A DNA stretch of 27,753 bases, from NCBI GenBank assembly GCA_026706395.1, contig JAPOYU010000093.1, positions 1-27,753 on the forward strand. Direction: 5' to 3'. Position 1 is the stretch's first letter; the number at the start of each line of letters is the position of its first letter. A program made the translations under genes and the position numbers. The notes below the pieces were generated by a model. It was given only the letters and a program-made list of their open reading frames with translations. It did not search any database and was not told the origin of the DNA. This stretch comes from Chloroflexota bacterium (lineage in GTDB: Bacteria > Chloroflexota > Anaerolineae > Aggregatilineales > Phototrophicaceae). Below, piece after piece: positions 8,869 to 16,637 of the stretch.

Positions 8869-9963
8869 ATGTCGCCGGCATTTATTGAAGCGCTGCTCCG
8901 CTGGTATCGAGACTGCCGCGCGGATTTGCCCTGGCGGCGCGACCCCAGCCCCTATCATGTTTGGCTCTCTGAAGTCATGCTGCAGCAGACGCAGGTCGAG
9001 ACGGTCATCCCCTACTTCCAGCGCTTCATTGATGCCTTCCCCACGATCGCTGATCTGGCCCGGGCGCCCCTCGCTGACGTGCTGAAGCTCTGGGAGGGCT
9101 TGGGCTATTACAGTCGCGCGCGCAACCTGCACCGCGCCGCCCGCGCGGTGGTCGCCGAGCACGGCGGCGCTTTACCCGGCGACCTCAGCGATCTGCTCGC
9201 CTTGCCCGGAATCGGCCGCTACTCCGCCGGCGCCATCGCCAGTATCGCGTTTGGACGCCGGGCAGCCGTGCTGGACGGCAATGTGACGCGCCTGATCACG
9301 CGCCTGCTCGACCTGGACGACGACATTGTCCAGGGCGCGACCAAGAAAAAGTTGTGGTCGATCGCCGCTGAATGGCTGCCGTTTGAGGGCGCCGGCGAAT
9401 ACAATCAGGCGCTGATGGAGCTGGGGCAGAAGGTCTGCAAGCCCAGGAACCCGCGCTGCGACGTCTGTCTTGTGCAGCCGCACTGTCGCGCCTTCGCCCG
9501 AGGCACGGTTGCCCTGCGTCCGGTTCGGACGAGGCGCGCGCCCACGCCGCATTATGATGTGGCAGCCGGTTTAATCCGCGATGGCGAGGGGCGCCTGCTC
9601 ATTGCGCAGCGCCCGCTCGATGGCCTGCTCGGCGGCTTATGGGAATTCCCCGGCGGCAAGGTCGAAGGGCGGGAGAGTCTCGCCGAATGCCTGCGCCGCG
9701 AACTTTGCGAGGAGCTCGCCATAGATGTGGCGGTCGGCCCGTTGTTTGCCGTCGTCGACCATGCCTTCACGCATTTCAAGATCACTCTGCACGCTTTTGA
9801 GTGTCACTACCTCGGCGCGCTGCCGCCCTATCAGGATCCACAGGCGATCGGGGCGCTGGACTGGGCTTGGGCCCGCGAAGAGGAACTTGGCCAGTACAGC
9901 TTCGGCAAGGCCGATCGGCAGGTCATCGCTGAACTGCAGCGCCGGCGGGAGATGTTGTTGTAG
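8869..9963 (+). CDS. mutY: A/G-specific adenine DNA glycosylase MutY
   Basis: MutY removes adenine mispaired with 8-oxoguanine or guanine, starting base excision repair. All key parts are visible in 364 residues. The catalytic glutamate is E35 in WLSEVMLQQTQV. The helix-hairpin-helix is LLALPGIGRYSAG (109-121), with the active-site aspartate D136 in LDGNV. The iron-sulfur cluster has the exact C-X6-C-X2-C-X5-C spacing (C190, C197, C200, C206). The C-terminal Nudix-like domain that reads 8-oxoG carries a complete Nudix box (262-284: GGKVEGRESLAE then RRELCEEL), plus FTH near 300 in place of the usual FSH loop. The gene follows the acidic TPR gene with a 4-base gap, suggesting coupling to it. 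Confidence 0.96.
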   Translation: MSPAFIEALLRWYRDCRADLPWRRDPSPYHVWLSEVMLQQTQVETVIPYFQRFIDAFPTIADLARAPLADVLKLWEGLGYYSRARNLHRAARAVVAEHGGALPGDLSDLLALPGIGRYSAGAIASIAFGRRAAVLDGNVTRLITRLLDLDDDIVQGATKKKLWSIAAEWLPFEGAGEYNQALMELGQKVCKPRNPRCDVCLVQPHCRAFARGTVALRPVRTRRAPTPHYDVAAGLIRDGEGRLLIAQRPLDGLLGGLWEFPGGKVEGRESLAECLRRELCEELAIDVAVGPLFAVVDHAFTHFKITLHAFECHYLGALPPYQDPQAIGALDWAWAREEELGQYSFGKADRQVIAELQRRREMLL

Positions 9964-10011
9964 CTGCTCATAGGTCCGTATACCAGTAATGATTCTCGAG
10001 CTGACTTGGCA

Positions 10012-10017
10012 TATAAT
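10012..10017 (+). promoter_or_regulatory. -10 element (TATAAT) before the small broken gene and ABC-2 permease
   Basis: TATAAT lies 36 bases before the ATG at 10054 and after the mutY stop. AGGA (10041-10044) follows as a ribosome site. It probably drives the small gene and the overlapping permease together. No convincing -35 was found. Confidence 0.5.
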
Positions 10018-10053
10018 CAGCTGTGCAATTGTCAGTTGATAGGACGAAGCAAT

Positions 10054-10257
10054 ATGCTTTTCGAATAGCTTCTTGAACATGTCAAATGCCTGAATGATGA
10101 GGACAAACAGCGTCTTTTCTGGATGCTGCGCGATGATCCCGCGCTGGCAGAAATTGCTCCCGAAGTCACGGGTTTGCGCTACAATTGGATGGTTGCCCGA
10201 CAGTTGCAGAAGCTGTATGAGAAGGCACGCTCGATAGACAAATGCTCAACACCCTAA
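10054..10257 (+). pseudogene. Small helical protein gene interrupted by in-frame TAG at codon 5
   Basis: From the ATG at 10054 the frame reads MLFE, then TAG (10066-10068), then 62 more sense codons to TAA at 10255-10257. The post-stop part (LLEHVKCLNDEDKQRLFWML and onward, with VARQLQKLYEKARSIDK near the end) looks like a genuine amphipathic helical protein. It has no further stop, and its last 16 bases overlap the start of the permease gene, as in a coupled operon. A -10 element and an AGGA ribosome site precede the ATG. A single CAG-to-TAG change would explain the break, as would a sequencing error or stop readthrough. No other start codon allows most of the frame to be made. I do not recognise the family. 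Confidence 0.5.
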
Positions 10258-11633
10258 ACAATCTCCGTCGATTCATCGGCGAGCTCTTCGGCGACAATGT
10301 GCCGGAGACAGCCGCCTGGGATCGCGTACCGCCCGAACTGATGACGCCGCGGGAACGCTTGATTCGGCGCAGCTCGCTCATCATGTTTTGGGGCGCGCTC
10401 GTCAATGCCATCGCCGGCCTTGCTGTGACGGTCGCCTCCGCGCACGCCGGCAATGTTGAGCCGACGCTGTTCGGTGTCTTGCAAAGCACGCTGCTACGAA
10501 ACTTCGCCATCAACGCTGACGCCGCCGGCTTGCTGATCATCGCCGGCATCCTGGCGAATATGGCGATACTGCTGGTGCTATCGGTCGTCATACTGGCGCA
10601 GGAACTTTGGACCGTCTTTACCGCCTGGGTCTTGATCGCGGTCAATCTGGCGGCGCTGCTCGTTTTTGGCTTCCTGCCGGCGCTCTTGGCGATCGCGCCA
10701 TTGCTGACGGTCGGCCTTATGACCATCGGCGACTTGCGCGCCTTCCGGCTGAATCCGGTTATGATCAAGGAGCTGCGCGGCCGGATGCGCGGGGTTCGCG
10801 GCTTCGCCATCATCACGATCTTCCTGACATTGATGAGCTTCTTCACGATTCTGCTCTACCTGCTGCAAGCGCCGCGCGGCGGTGTTGTCGTCACGGGCGA
10901 ATTGGGACGGCAGCTATTCATCGGCGTACTCTTCATTGAGCTGATGCTGATCATCTTCATCGTGCCCGCGCTCACCGCCGGCGCCATCACCACTGAGCGC
11001 GAGCGCAAGACCTATGACCTGCTGCAAACCACGCTGATCACCAAAGCGACCTTTGTCGTCGGCAAGATGCAGTCGGCTCTTGGCTATATCGTGCTGCTGC
11101 TGCTCTCCGCCATTCCTCTGCAGAGCATCGCCTTCCTTTTCGGCGGCGTCAGCGAGCAGGAGCTTATCTTGGCGCTGATGGTATTGCTGGTATCGGCGAT
11201 TACGCTGGGCGCGTTCGGCATGTTCTTTTCCTCGATCACCGAGCGCACGCTGGCGGCGACCATCCGCTCCTACACAGTCGCGATCGCCATAACCGTTGGC
11301 CTGCCGAATGTTGCGGCGGTCCTCTTCCAAAACGCTTACGGCAATGTCATTAACAATATCGCGGCAAACGTCAGCGACAGCCCCGCGGTCGAAGCGGCGA
11401 CCATCTACGCCGATATGATCGCCACAAGCCTGAACCCGATCATGGCGACGCTGCGCTCCCAGCAGATGCTGATCGATCATCAGCAACTCATCACGATGCG
11501 CGTCACGCTGTCCAGCAACGGCGCGTCCATTCCCATTCTATCGCCCTGGGTGCTGCTGACGCTCAGCTACCTCTCAGTCACCGCGCTGCTCGTTCTGATA
11601 TCGATCCGCCGGATGGAGCGACAGGGCGGGTGA
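10242..11633 (+). CDS. ABC-2 type transporter permease
   Basis: This is a polytopic membrane protein of 463 residues with about ten hydrophobic segments. A soluble N-terminal stretch of about 45 residues precedes the first helix (LIMFWGALVNAIAGLAVTVA). The central helices are followed by IMTIF-like and LFIGVLFIELMLIIFIVPAL segments, and then the characteristic loop ITTERERKTYDLLQTTLI of ABC-2 export permeases. The last helix is near LSYLSVTALLVLISI. Such permeases pair with an ABC ATPase to export lipids, polysaccharides, drugs or peptides. No ATPase gene is adjacent, so the partner must be encoded elsewhere. The start overlaps the small upstream frame by 16 bases, suggesting translational coupling when that frame was intact. 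Confidence 0.85.
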   Translation: MLNTLNNLRRFIGELFGDNVPETAAWDRVPPELMTPRERLIRRSSLIMFWGALVNAIAGLAVTVASAHAGNVEPTLFGVLQSTLLRNFAINADAAGLLIIAGILANMAILLVLSVVILAQELWTVFTAWVLIAVNLAALLVFGFLPALLAIAPLLTVGLMTIGDLRAFRLNPVMIKELRGRMRGVRGFAIITIFLTLMSFFTILLYLLQAPRGGVVVTGELGRQLFIGVLFIELMLIIFIVPALTAGAITTERERKTYDLLQTTLITKATFVVGKMQSALGYIVLLLLSAIPLQSIAFLFGGVSEQELILALMVLLVSAITLGAFGMFFSSITERTLAATIRSYTVAIAITVGLPNVAAVLFQNAYGNVINNIAANVSDSPAVEAATIYADMIATSLNPIMATLRSQQMLIDHQQLITMRVTLSSNGASIPILSPWVLLTLSYLSVTALLVLISIRRMERQGG

Positions 11634-11690
11634 ATTCTTCAGTTCCAAGCGACGCGCGATACCGGGGCGAAACCAGGGTCAGGGTCGCGC

Positions 11691-11730
11691 AAGTCGCGTA
11701 GAAACAGACCGCCGACACCCACAAGGCCGG
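11691..11730. repeat. Dispersed repeat copy A
   Basis: This copy reads GTCGCGTAGAAACAGACCGC, continuing CGACACCCACAAGGCCGG. It resembles the stretch after the nitroreductase gene (27373-27411) and, in its second half, the copy at 12157-12187. It begins 57 bases after the permease stop. Confidence 0.5.
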
Positions 11731-11880
11731 ACGTCCATACAGGTTTCGATACGATAGAAGATGGAATATTGCCGAGTCCTTATTGTAAAGGCGGTGAATG
11801 CCGGATGGTGTAATAGTTGTTGCAAAGAGGCGGGGCGCGATTGCCGCGAGACCTGGGGGACATATCGGGGTTTTGTGAGA

Positions 11881-11919
11881 GTTTTATTGGAAGGCGAATA
11901 TTTTTTTGTCCAATAAAAC
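11881..11919. repeat. 11-bp inverted repeat (hairpin) with T-rich loop
   Basis: GTTTTATTGGA (11881-11891) is perfectly complementary to TCCAATAAAAC (11909-11919) across a 17-base loop that ends with seven T's and a G. It is too far (about 250 bases) from the permease stop and lacks the GC-rich stem of a normal terminator. It could be a remnant of a mobile-element end or a structured RNA. Confidence 0.5.
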
Positions 11920-12156
11920 CCTGGTCGCGTCTCCGCTGGCGCGGTCTGGTTTGCCGGGTTATTCGGTTGTTAAGGCGCAGGTGGAATCAGTATAGCAGGG
12001 ATGGCGAATGTATAGGTGAACAAATGTTCTCGAATTGAGGAAATTGGTCCATGAGATCTGATGCGGCAGTTTGGGCGGGGCAGGGAATAGTTTCAAGCCG
12101 GTGACAGCCCGTCAGTCCCTCGGCAGCGGACAAATCTTGTAGGGCGGCTCTGCGGG

Positions 12157-12187
12157 GTCGCGCAGACACCCACTAGGCCGGCAGTCC
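12157..12187. repeat. Dispersed repeat copy B
   Basis: This shorter copy reads GGTCGCGCAGACACCCACTA followed by GGCCGGCAGTC. It matches copy A at 11691-11730 with the middle segment missing. It lies just past the 3' end of the minus-strand HicB-like gene. Confidence 0.45.
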
Positions 12188-12233
12188 CCAAATCGGAATC
12201 CTTGTGTGCCAGCGGGCGTCTTCATTACCCGAT

Positions 12234-12593
12234 TCAAACACGGACAGTTGGCCCTGTGAGTTTTTCCAGTACGCCCTTCTCTGCATAGACAAAGCAACCC
12301 TCCCACAGCCATTGAACGGCATAGTCTGATTCATGACGGCACGGCTTGAGCTCAGGATCTGGAACTTCAACGTCTCGGGCCAACAAAGAGAGGATATAAT
12401 CAGTCAGTACCGAACGAATCTCGTTGCGAGCTTCCTGTTCTGTAAACCCTTGTGCCACACAGTATGGCATTTCCTTTATGCTGGCGGTATATCTAGGGAT
12501 GTCTGGTGAAAGTCCGCCGGGTTCGCGCTCGACTTCGATCTGGTACGGTCTCTCCGCTAGACGCAGCGCCTCAGAAAGTAAAACATCACTCAT
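12234..12593 (-). CDS. HicB-like small protein, hypothetical
   Basis: This is a 119-residue protein. Residues about 17-75 resemble the HicB antitoxin-type fold, a partly degraded RNase H-like domain: a beta strand (PYQIEVERE), a second strand (RYTASIKEMPYCVAQG), then a helix with the family-like phrase FTEQEARNEIRSVLTDYI. The C-terminal 40 residues (DYAVQWLWEGCFVYAEKG) are unlike a DNA-binding HicB tail. No HicA toxin gene is next to it, so a working HicAB system is not supported. Its ATG lies 2 bases after the stop of the preceding minus-strand gene, so the two are almost certainly translationally coupled. The function is unknown. Confidence 0.6.
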   Translation of the reverse strand: MSDVLLSEALRLAERPYQIEVEREPGGLSPDIPRYTASIKEMPYCVAQGFTEQEARNEIRSVLTDYILSLLARDVEVPDPELKPCRHESDYAVQWLWEGCFVYAEKGVLEKLTGPTVRV

Positions 12594-12595
12594 CG

Positions 12596-12904
12596 TCAGT
12601 CCCCTAATAAATCAATCAACTCAAAAGTGCCTATGACACGTCCGACATTTGGAGGAATGGTCACCGATATGTCACTATTGTGGAGTTCAACCAACTCATC
12701 TGAGGGCCTGCGCACTGTCACCTTATATGGCATTGTCACATGTTTGTGCGCATCAACTTCTGCACGACATATGATATAGAACTTGGGCAATGAGTAAGGA
12801 AGTTGGTCGGCTACCACTCTGCGGAATTCACCAAGTATGTCCATCCTTTGTGAATGCTCGTTCACCGCTACATTTTCGGCAAGCAGTACCCATGAGATGT
12901 GCAT
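12596..12904 (-). CDS. Hypothetical protein, possibly DUF6941-like and C-terminally short
   Basis: This is about 102 residues from the ATG at 12904. The opening (MHISWVLLAENVAVNEHSQR, then MDILGEFRRV) resembles small DUF6941-type proteins that begin with a strand containing LLA and then a short linker into an ILGxF phrase. A following VTMPYKVTVRRPSDELVEL fits the same beta-sandwich-like pattern. Those proteins usually continue for another strand pair after the point where this one stops (FELIDLLGD), so it may be truncated. Earlier in-frame starts exist (GTG 12940, ATG 12934); 12904 is preferred by similarity only. It sits immediately upstream of the HicB-like gene on the same strand. No function is assigned. 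Confidence 0.5.
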   Translation of the reverse strand: MHISWVLLAENVAVNEHSQRMDILGEFRRVVADQLPYSLPKFYIICRAEVDAHKHVTMPYKVTVRRPSDELVELHNSDISVTIPPNVGRVIGTFELIDLLGD

Positions 12905-13072
12905 GACAAATCGACCTATCGCGCTGTTAAACATCGTCACCTGTAATCTAGCATAGCAGAGATAAAAGTGGTAAGAAGACTCACGATGGGCATCAGGAAA
13001 AGAATTTCATAGCAGACAGGAACATGATGTTTCCACAAAGCTGACGGCAATATAGACAACTATGTTCCGTTA

Positions 13073-13121
13073 TATAATTTCCCTTTGTGCCTCTGCTGTG
13101 CAAAGCAATTTCTGTTAGAAT
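13073..13121 (+). promoter_or_regulatory. Promoter region of tal-pgi
   Basis: Two candidate -10 elements precede the fusion gene: TATAAT at 13073-13078, and TGTTAGAAT at 13113-13121, which has the extended TGn. The second places transcription start near 13128, giving a leader of about 40 bases to the ATG at 13168. GGAAGG in the leader serves as the ribosome site. Neither has a good -35. Confidence 0.45.
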
Positions 13122-13167
13122 GTCCGCACGGTCGATGGTTTAGACACATGCGGAAGGCGGCAGCCCG

Positions 13168-16047
13168 ATGAGCAATCCCCTGCTGGAAATCCAGAAACTC
13201 GGCCAGAGCGCCTGGCTCGATTACATCCATCGCGATGACTTGGAAAACGGCGATTTGCAGCGCCGGATCGATGAAGAGGGCGTGCTCGGCGTGACGTCCA
13301 ATCCGTCGATCTTCCAGAAGGCGATTGGCGATTCCGATACCTACGACGGCGACATACTCGCGATGCTCGACCTGGAAGCGCAGGATATCTACGAATCGCT
13401 GGCGATTGAAGATATTCAGAACGCCACCGACCTGTTCCGCCCAATCTACGACCGCAGCGAGGGCGGCGATGGCTACGTCAGCCTGGAAGTGTCGCCATTG
13501 CTCGCCCGCGACACCCAAGGCACGATCGATGAAGCCAGGCGCCTGTTTGAAACGGTCGACCGTCCCAACCTGATGATAAAGATTCCGGCGACGCCCGAAG
13601 GCATCCCGGCCATTGAAGCCGCCATCGCCGCCGGCATCAATGTCAACGTCACGCTGATCTTCGCCATCAATAATTATGAGCAAGTGGCGGAAGCCTTTAT
13701 TCGCGGCCTGGAAAAGCGGCAGGCGGCCGGCGAGGACATCAGGCGCGTTGCTTCAGTGGCCAGCTTCTTCCTCAGCCGCATTGACGTGATGGTCGATCAG
13801 ATCCTCGAGAACAATATCCGCGCGGCGCAAGTGCAGCAGGATACCGGCCGCATCACCGCCAACAGCAAGCTGCTGGGTCAGACGGCGATCGCCAACGCCA
13901 AGCTGGCATACCGCTCGTTCCAGCGCATATTTGAGGGAGAACGCTTTGAAGACTTGCGCGCGGCCGGCGCTCAAGTTCAGCGTCCGCTTTGGGCTTCCAC
14001 CGGCACCAAGAATCCGGCTTATTCCGACACGCTTTATGTCGATAACTTGATCGGCGCGCACACAGTGAATACGCTGCCGCCGGCGACGCTGGCCGCTTTC
14101 AAGGATCACGGCGCCGCCGCCGAGACGCTCACGGGGGATTTGGGCGCATTCTTGCCGCCGAAAGAGGTGCTGGATCGCCTGGCGGAGGTCGGCATTGACC
14201 TGGACCAGGTCACGGCGCGCCTGCAAGATGACGGCGTTGACGCCTTCATTGAAGCCTTCGAAACCTTGATCTCGCAGGTGGCGGCCAAGCGGACCCTGCT
14301 GCGCAGCGGCATCATCGAGCGCACTAAACTTGCCCTGGGCATCTACCATGGCGCGGTCGACCGGGCGGTCGAGCGACTGGATGCCGATTTCGCCAACCCG
14401 CGCATTTGGAATAAAGACGGCAGCTTGTGGAAGAATCACGGGCCGACGATGGAGAAAATCGTAGATCGCCTCGGCTGGCTCGATTATGACCGGACCATAG
14501 ACCGCGAGCGCTTGGCTGCCTTGCAAGAGGGCGTGCGCGGGGGGCGCTACAAGCACGTCGTGCTGCTGGGCATGGGCGGCAGTTCGCTGGCGCCGGAGGT
14601 GCTGGCGGAAACGTTCGGCCCCCAGGAGGGGTTTCCGCGCCTTATCGTGCTCGATAGCACGGACCCGGCCCGCATCCGGGGGGTTGAAGGACAGATTTCG
14701 TTGGAAGACACGCTATTCATCGTCGCGAGCAAGTCCGGCGGCACGATTGAAACCCTGGCGCTCGACCATTATTTCTGGGAGCGGACGGGCGGCAATGGCG
14801 ATCAGTTCATTGTCATTACCGACGCCGGATCGCGCCTGGAGCATATCGCGCGCAAAGCCGGTGTCCGTGATATATTCCTCAATCCGTCTGATATCGGCGG
14901 GCGTTACAGCGCCTTGAGTTACTTTGGCATGGCGCCGGCCGCGCTTATCGGCTTGGATCTGGATAGCCTCTGGTCGAGCGCTGATACGATGCTGGCGACC
15001 AACCGCGAGAGCATCCCCTCGCATTATCATCCCGGCTTGCAGCTTGGCGCCGTCATCGGCGCGCTGGCGAAAGAGGGTCGGGACAAGGTCACGATTTATA
15101 CGACCGAGTCGCTGACGAGCTTCGGCAATTGGGCGGAGCAGTTGCTGGCGGAGAGCCTGGGCAAAGAAGGCGGGGGCGCGCTGCCCGTGGCCGGCGCGAC
15201 CATCGGCATGCCTCATGACTATGTGACCGACCGGCTCTTCATATACCTGCGCGTCGATAACGACGCCGATGTCGCCGAGAAGGATGCGGCCGTGCGGGCA
15301 TTACGCGAAGCCGGGCATCCACGTGTCACCATTCGCCTGGCGGACCGTTTCGCTATCGCGGGTGAATTCTTCCGCTGGGAATACGCGACTGCCATCGCCG
15401 GCGCGATCATGCAAGTTAACCCCTTTGACGAACCCAACGTCACCGAAGCCAAAGACGCGACCAAGGCGCTCCTGCACGCATATCAGGAGACCGGGGGCCT
15501 GCCAAGCGCTGATCCCGTGATGTCCAGCGATGGGCTGGAGTTGTACGCCGAGGAAACGACGCTGGAGCCGCTGCGGGAACTATGCCATCAGCACGGCTTT
15601 GACGGGGAGGATGCCGCCCAGGTGATCGCGGCGCAGATGGCCGGCACCAACGCCGGCGACTATTTCGCCTTCCTCGTTTACTTCACGCCCAGCAGCGATG
15701 AAGCGCGCATGCTCCAGCGGATTCAGCGTCGCCTGCGCCATGTGACCAAGCGCGCCGTCACCATCGGTTACGGTCCGCGCTACTTGCACAGCACCGGACA
15801 ATATCACAAAGGCGGGGGCAACAACGGCGTCTTCTGGCAATTGACGGCGGATGCCGCGCCCGATCTGGCGATACCGGGGATGGACTTCAGCTTTGGCGCG
15901 CTTTTCGCGGCGCAAGCGGCCGGCGACCTGCGCGCGCTGCAAGCTCATGACCGGCGGGCGATCCGCCTGCATTTGACCGGCGAGCGCAGCATTGGCCTGG
16001 AAAAACTGCTGACGGCGATTGAATTCGTCGAGTCGCGGCGCAGATAG
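13168..16047 (+). CDS. tal-pgi: Bifunctional transaldolase / glucose-6-phosphate isomerase
   Basis: A single 959-residue frame joins two central-carbon enzymes. The N-terminal part (about 1-370) is transaldolase, which moves a dihydroxyacetone unit between sugar phosphates in the pentose phosphate pathway. Its Schiff-base lysine is K138 in LMIKIPATPEG, with VTSNPSIFQKAI near 42 and WASTGTKNPAYSDTLYVDNL further on. The C-terminal part (about 430-959) is phosphoglucose isomerase of the SIS type, with LLGMGGSSLAPEV (G468 on) and ASKSGGTIETLALDH. The tail GQYHKGGGNNGVFWQLT is typical of the fused enzymes. No internal stop or frameshift is present. The fusion links glycolysis with pentose phosphate recycling in one polypeptide and is found in several phyla, including Chloroflexota. 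The ATG is preceded by GGAAGGCGG. Confidence 0.96.
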   Translation: MSNPLLEIQKLGQSAWLDYIHRDDLENGDLQRRIDEEGVLGVTSNPSIFQKAIGDSDTYDGDILAMLDLEAQDIYESLAIEDIQNATDLFRPIYDRSEGGDGYVSLEVSPLLARDTQGTIDEARRLFETVDRPNLMIKIPATPEGIPAIEAAIAAGINVNVTLIFAINNYEQVAEAFIRGLEKRQAAGEDIRRVASVASFFLSRIDVMVDQILENNIRAAQVQQDTGRITANSKLLGQTAIANAKLAYRSFQRIFEGERFEDLRAAGAQVQRPLWASTGTKNPAYSDTLYVDNLIGAHTVNTLPPATLAAFKDHGAAAETLTGDLGAFLPPKEVLDRLAEVGIDLDQVTARLQDDGVDAFIEAFETLISQVAAKRTLLRSGIIERTKLALGIYHGAVDRAVERLDADFANPRIWNKDGSLWKNHGPTMEKIVDRLGWLDYDRTIDRERLAALQEGVRGGRYKHVVLLGMGGSSLAPEVLAETFGPQEGFPRLIVLDSTDPARIRGVEGQISLEDTLFIVASKSGGTIETLALDHYFWERTGGNGDQFIVITDAGSRLEHIARKAGVRDIFLNPSDIGGRYSALSYFGMAPAALIGLDLDSLWSSADTMLATNRESIPSHYHPGLQLGAVIGALAKEGRDKVTIYTTESLTSFGNWAEQLLAESLGKEGGGALPVAGATIGMPHDYVTDRLFIYLRVDNDADVAEKDAAVRALREAGHPRVTIRLADRFAIAGEFFRWEYATAIAGAIMQVNPFDEPNVTEAKDATKALLHAYQETGGLPSADPVMSSDGLELYAEETTLEPLRELCHQHGFDGEDAAQVIAAQMAGTNAGDYFAFLVYFTPSSDEARMLQRIQRRLRHVTKRAVTIGYGPRYLHSTGQYHKGGGNNGVFWQLTADAAPDLAIPGMDFSFGALFAAQAAGDLRALQAHDRRAIRLHLTGERSIGLEKLLTAIEFVESRRR

Positions 16048-16081
16048 CCGTAAATTCGACCGCGGACGCCAGAAAAAGGAA

Positions 16082-16110
16082 AAACCCGCCACAGTCATGG
16101 CGGGTTTGGT
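16082..16110. terminator. Bidirectional intrinsic terminator between tal-pgi and csp
   Basis: AAACCCGCCA (16082-16091) and TGGCGGGTTT (16098-16107) form a perfect 10-bp stem with a 6-base loop. T-rich sequence follows on the plus strand and A-rich sequence precedes it, which is T-rich on the minus strand. It lies between the convergent ends of tal-pgi (16047) and the cold-shock gene (16129), so it can stop transcription from both sides. Confidence 0.88.
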
Positions 16111-16128
16111 TTTCGTAGATGGATCTAC

Positions 16129-16344
16129 TTAATCGACGACGGCCACTGCGCTGGCTTGCATGCCGCGCCGGCCCTCAACGGCGGTGAACTCCACACGCGC
16201 GCCTTCATCAAGCGTGCGGTAGCCTGAGCCCTGGATTTCTGAGTAATGTACGAACAGATCATCGCCGTTTTCCTGGGAGATGAAGCCGTACCCTTTTTCG
16301 GCGTTGAACCATTTGACAGTACCTTGCTGACGTTCTTCGGACAT
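16129..16344 (-). CDS. Cold-shock domain protein (CspA family)
   Basis: This is a 71-residue single-stranded nucleic-acid-binding protein with the five-stranded OB fold that melts RNA secondary structure. The family motifs are clear: [15 protein letters not shown] contains RNP1, and [10 protein letters not shown] contains RNP2. The length is normal. The start [13 protein letters not shown] is chosen over an in-frame ATG 18 bases upstream because GAGGAG lies just ahead of it and the earlier ATG overlaps that site. The gene is preceded by a long, structured minus-strand leader and ends at a shared terminator. Its role at low temperature or in general RNA chaperoning cannot be separated from sequence. 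Confidence 0.93.
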   Translation of the reverse strand: MSEERQQGTVKWFNAEKGYGFISQENGDDLFVHYSEIQGSGYRTLDEGARVEFTAVEGRRGMQASAVAVVD

Positions 16345-16455
16345 TCTGTTACTACTCCTCATAGTGATACGATTTACCGGGTGGCGCCATCGGCTTGTGA
16401 TTGTGCGCTTTCAGCCTTAGGTTGACTGAGGCGCGCGCCGCTAAGCGAGACACGA

Positions 16456-16496
16456 GCGGGCGACCAACAGTCTGCATTTTCGTGCAAACTGCCCGC
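16456..16496 (-). promoter_or_regulatory. Two-tier hairpin in the csp mRNA leader
   Basis: An outer 6-bp stem (GCGGGC 16456-16461 with GCCCGC 16491-16496) encloses an inner stem (AGTCTGCA 16469-16476 with TGCAAACT 16483-16490, 7 of 8 paired). The inner loop is 6 bases, and 7 unpaired bases lie on one side only. A second small hairpin (GGTGCA/TGCACC, 16526-16544) lies upstream in the mRNA. Long structured leaders are known to control csp genes by temperature, so a regulatory role is a reasonable inference. Confidence 0.5.
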
Positions 16497-16570
16497 CGCT
16501 TACGTTGCGCTCATAAGGCCTGATGGGTGCATTCCCACTGCACCAATGTGGAAAAACTGATCATGTAGGT

Positions 16571-16602
16571 CCGCTTACCACGTTGCGCCGCTCAGTCTAA
16601 CA
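16571..16602 (-). promoter_or_regulatory. Possible csp promoter and direct repeat
   Basis: On the minus strand TGTTAGACT (16602-16594) matches an extended -10, placing transcription start near 16587 and giving a leader of about 240 bases. The plus-strand sequence CCGCTTACCACGTTGCGC (16571-16588) nearly repeats CCGCTTACGTTGCGC at 16496-16510. No -35 is evident. Confidence 0.35.
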
Positions 16603-16637
16603 GCACACTCGCCGTGATGCTAGGGTGAGTTGCGCTA

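Larger units (their letters stand above)
11634..12233. other. 600-bp intergenic region with hairpin and two dispersed repeats
   Basis: No convincing gene is present. A plus-strand frame at 11817-12038 has no recognisable protein character and includes the hairpin arms. The stretch holds an 11-bp inverted repeat with a T-rich loop (11881-11919) and two related repeat copies (11691-11730 and 12157-12187). Base composition changes along it, with AT-rich patches near 11740-11790 and 11870-11920. It may be decayed former coding or mobile DNA. Confidence 0.55.

Noticed and set aside
11817..12038. Plus-strand frame of 73 codons in the large intergenic region
   Set aside because: It runs through the inverted repeat and a T-run, has poor start context, and its translation looks random.
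12234..12593. A complete HicAB toxin-antitoxin system
   Set aside because: Only a HicB-like protein is seen. Neither neighbour resembles the short HicA double-stranded-RNA-binding-like toxin.
13753..14556. Minus-strand open frame of 267 codons within tal-pgi
   Set aside because: The plus strand encodes an unbroken, fully recognisable fusion enzyme here.
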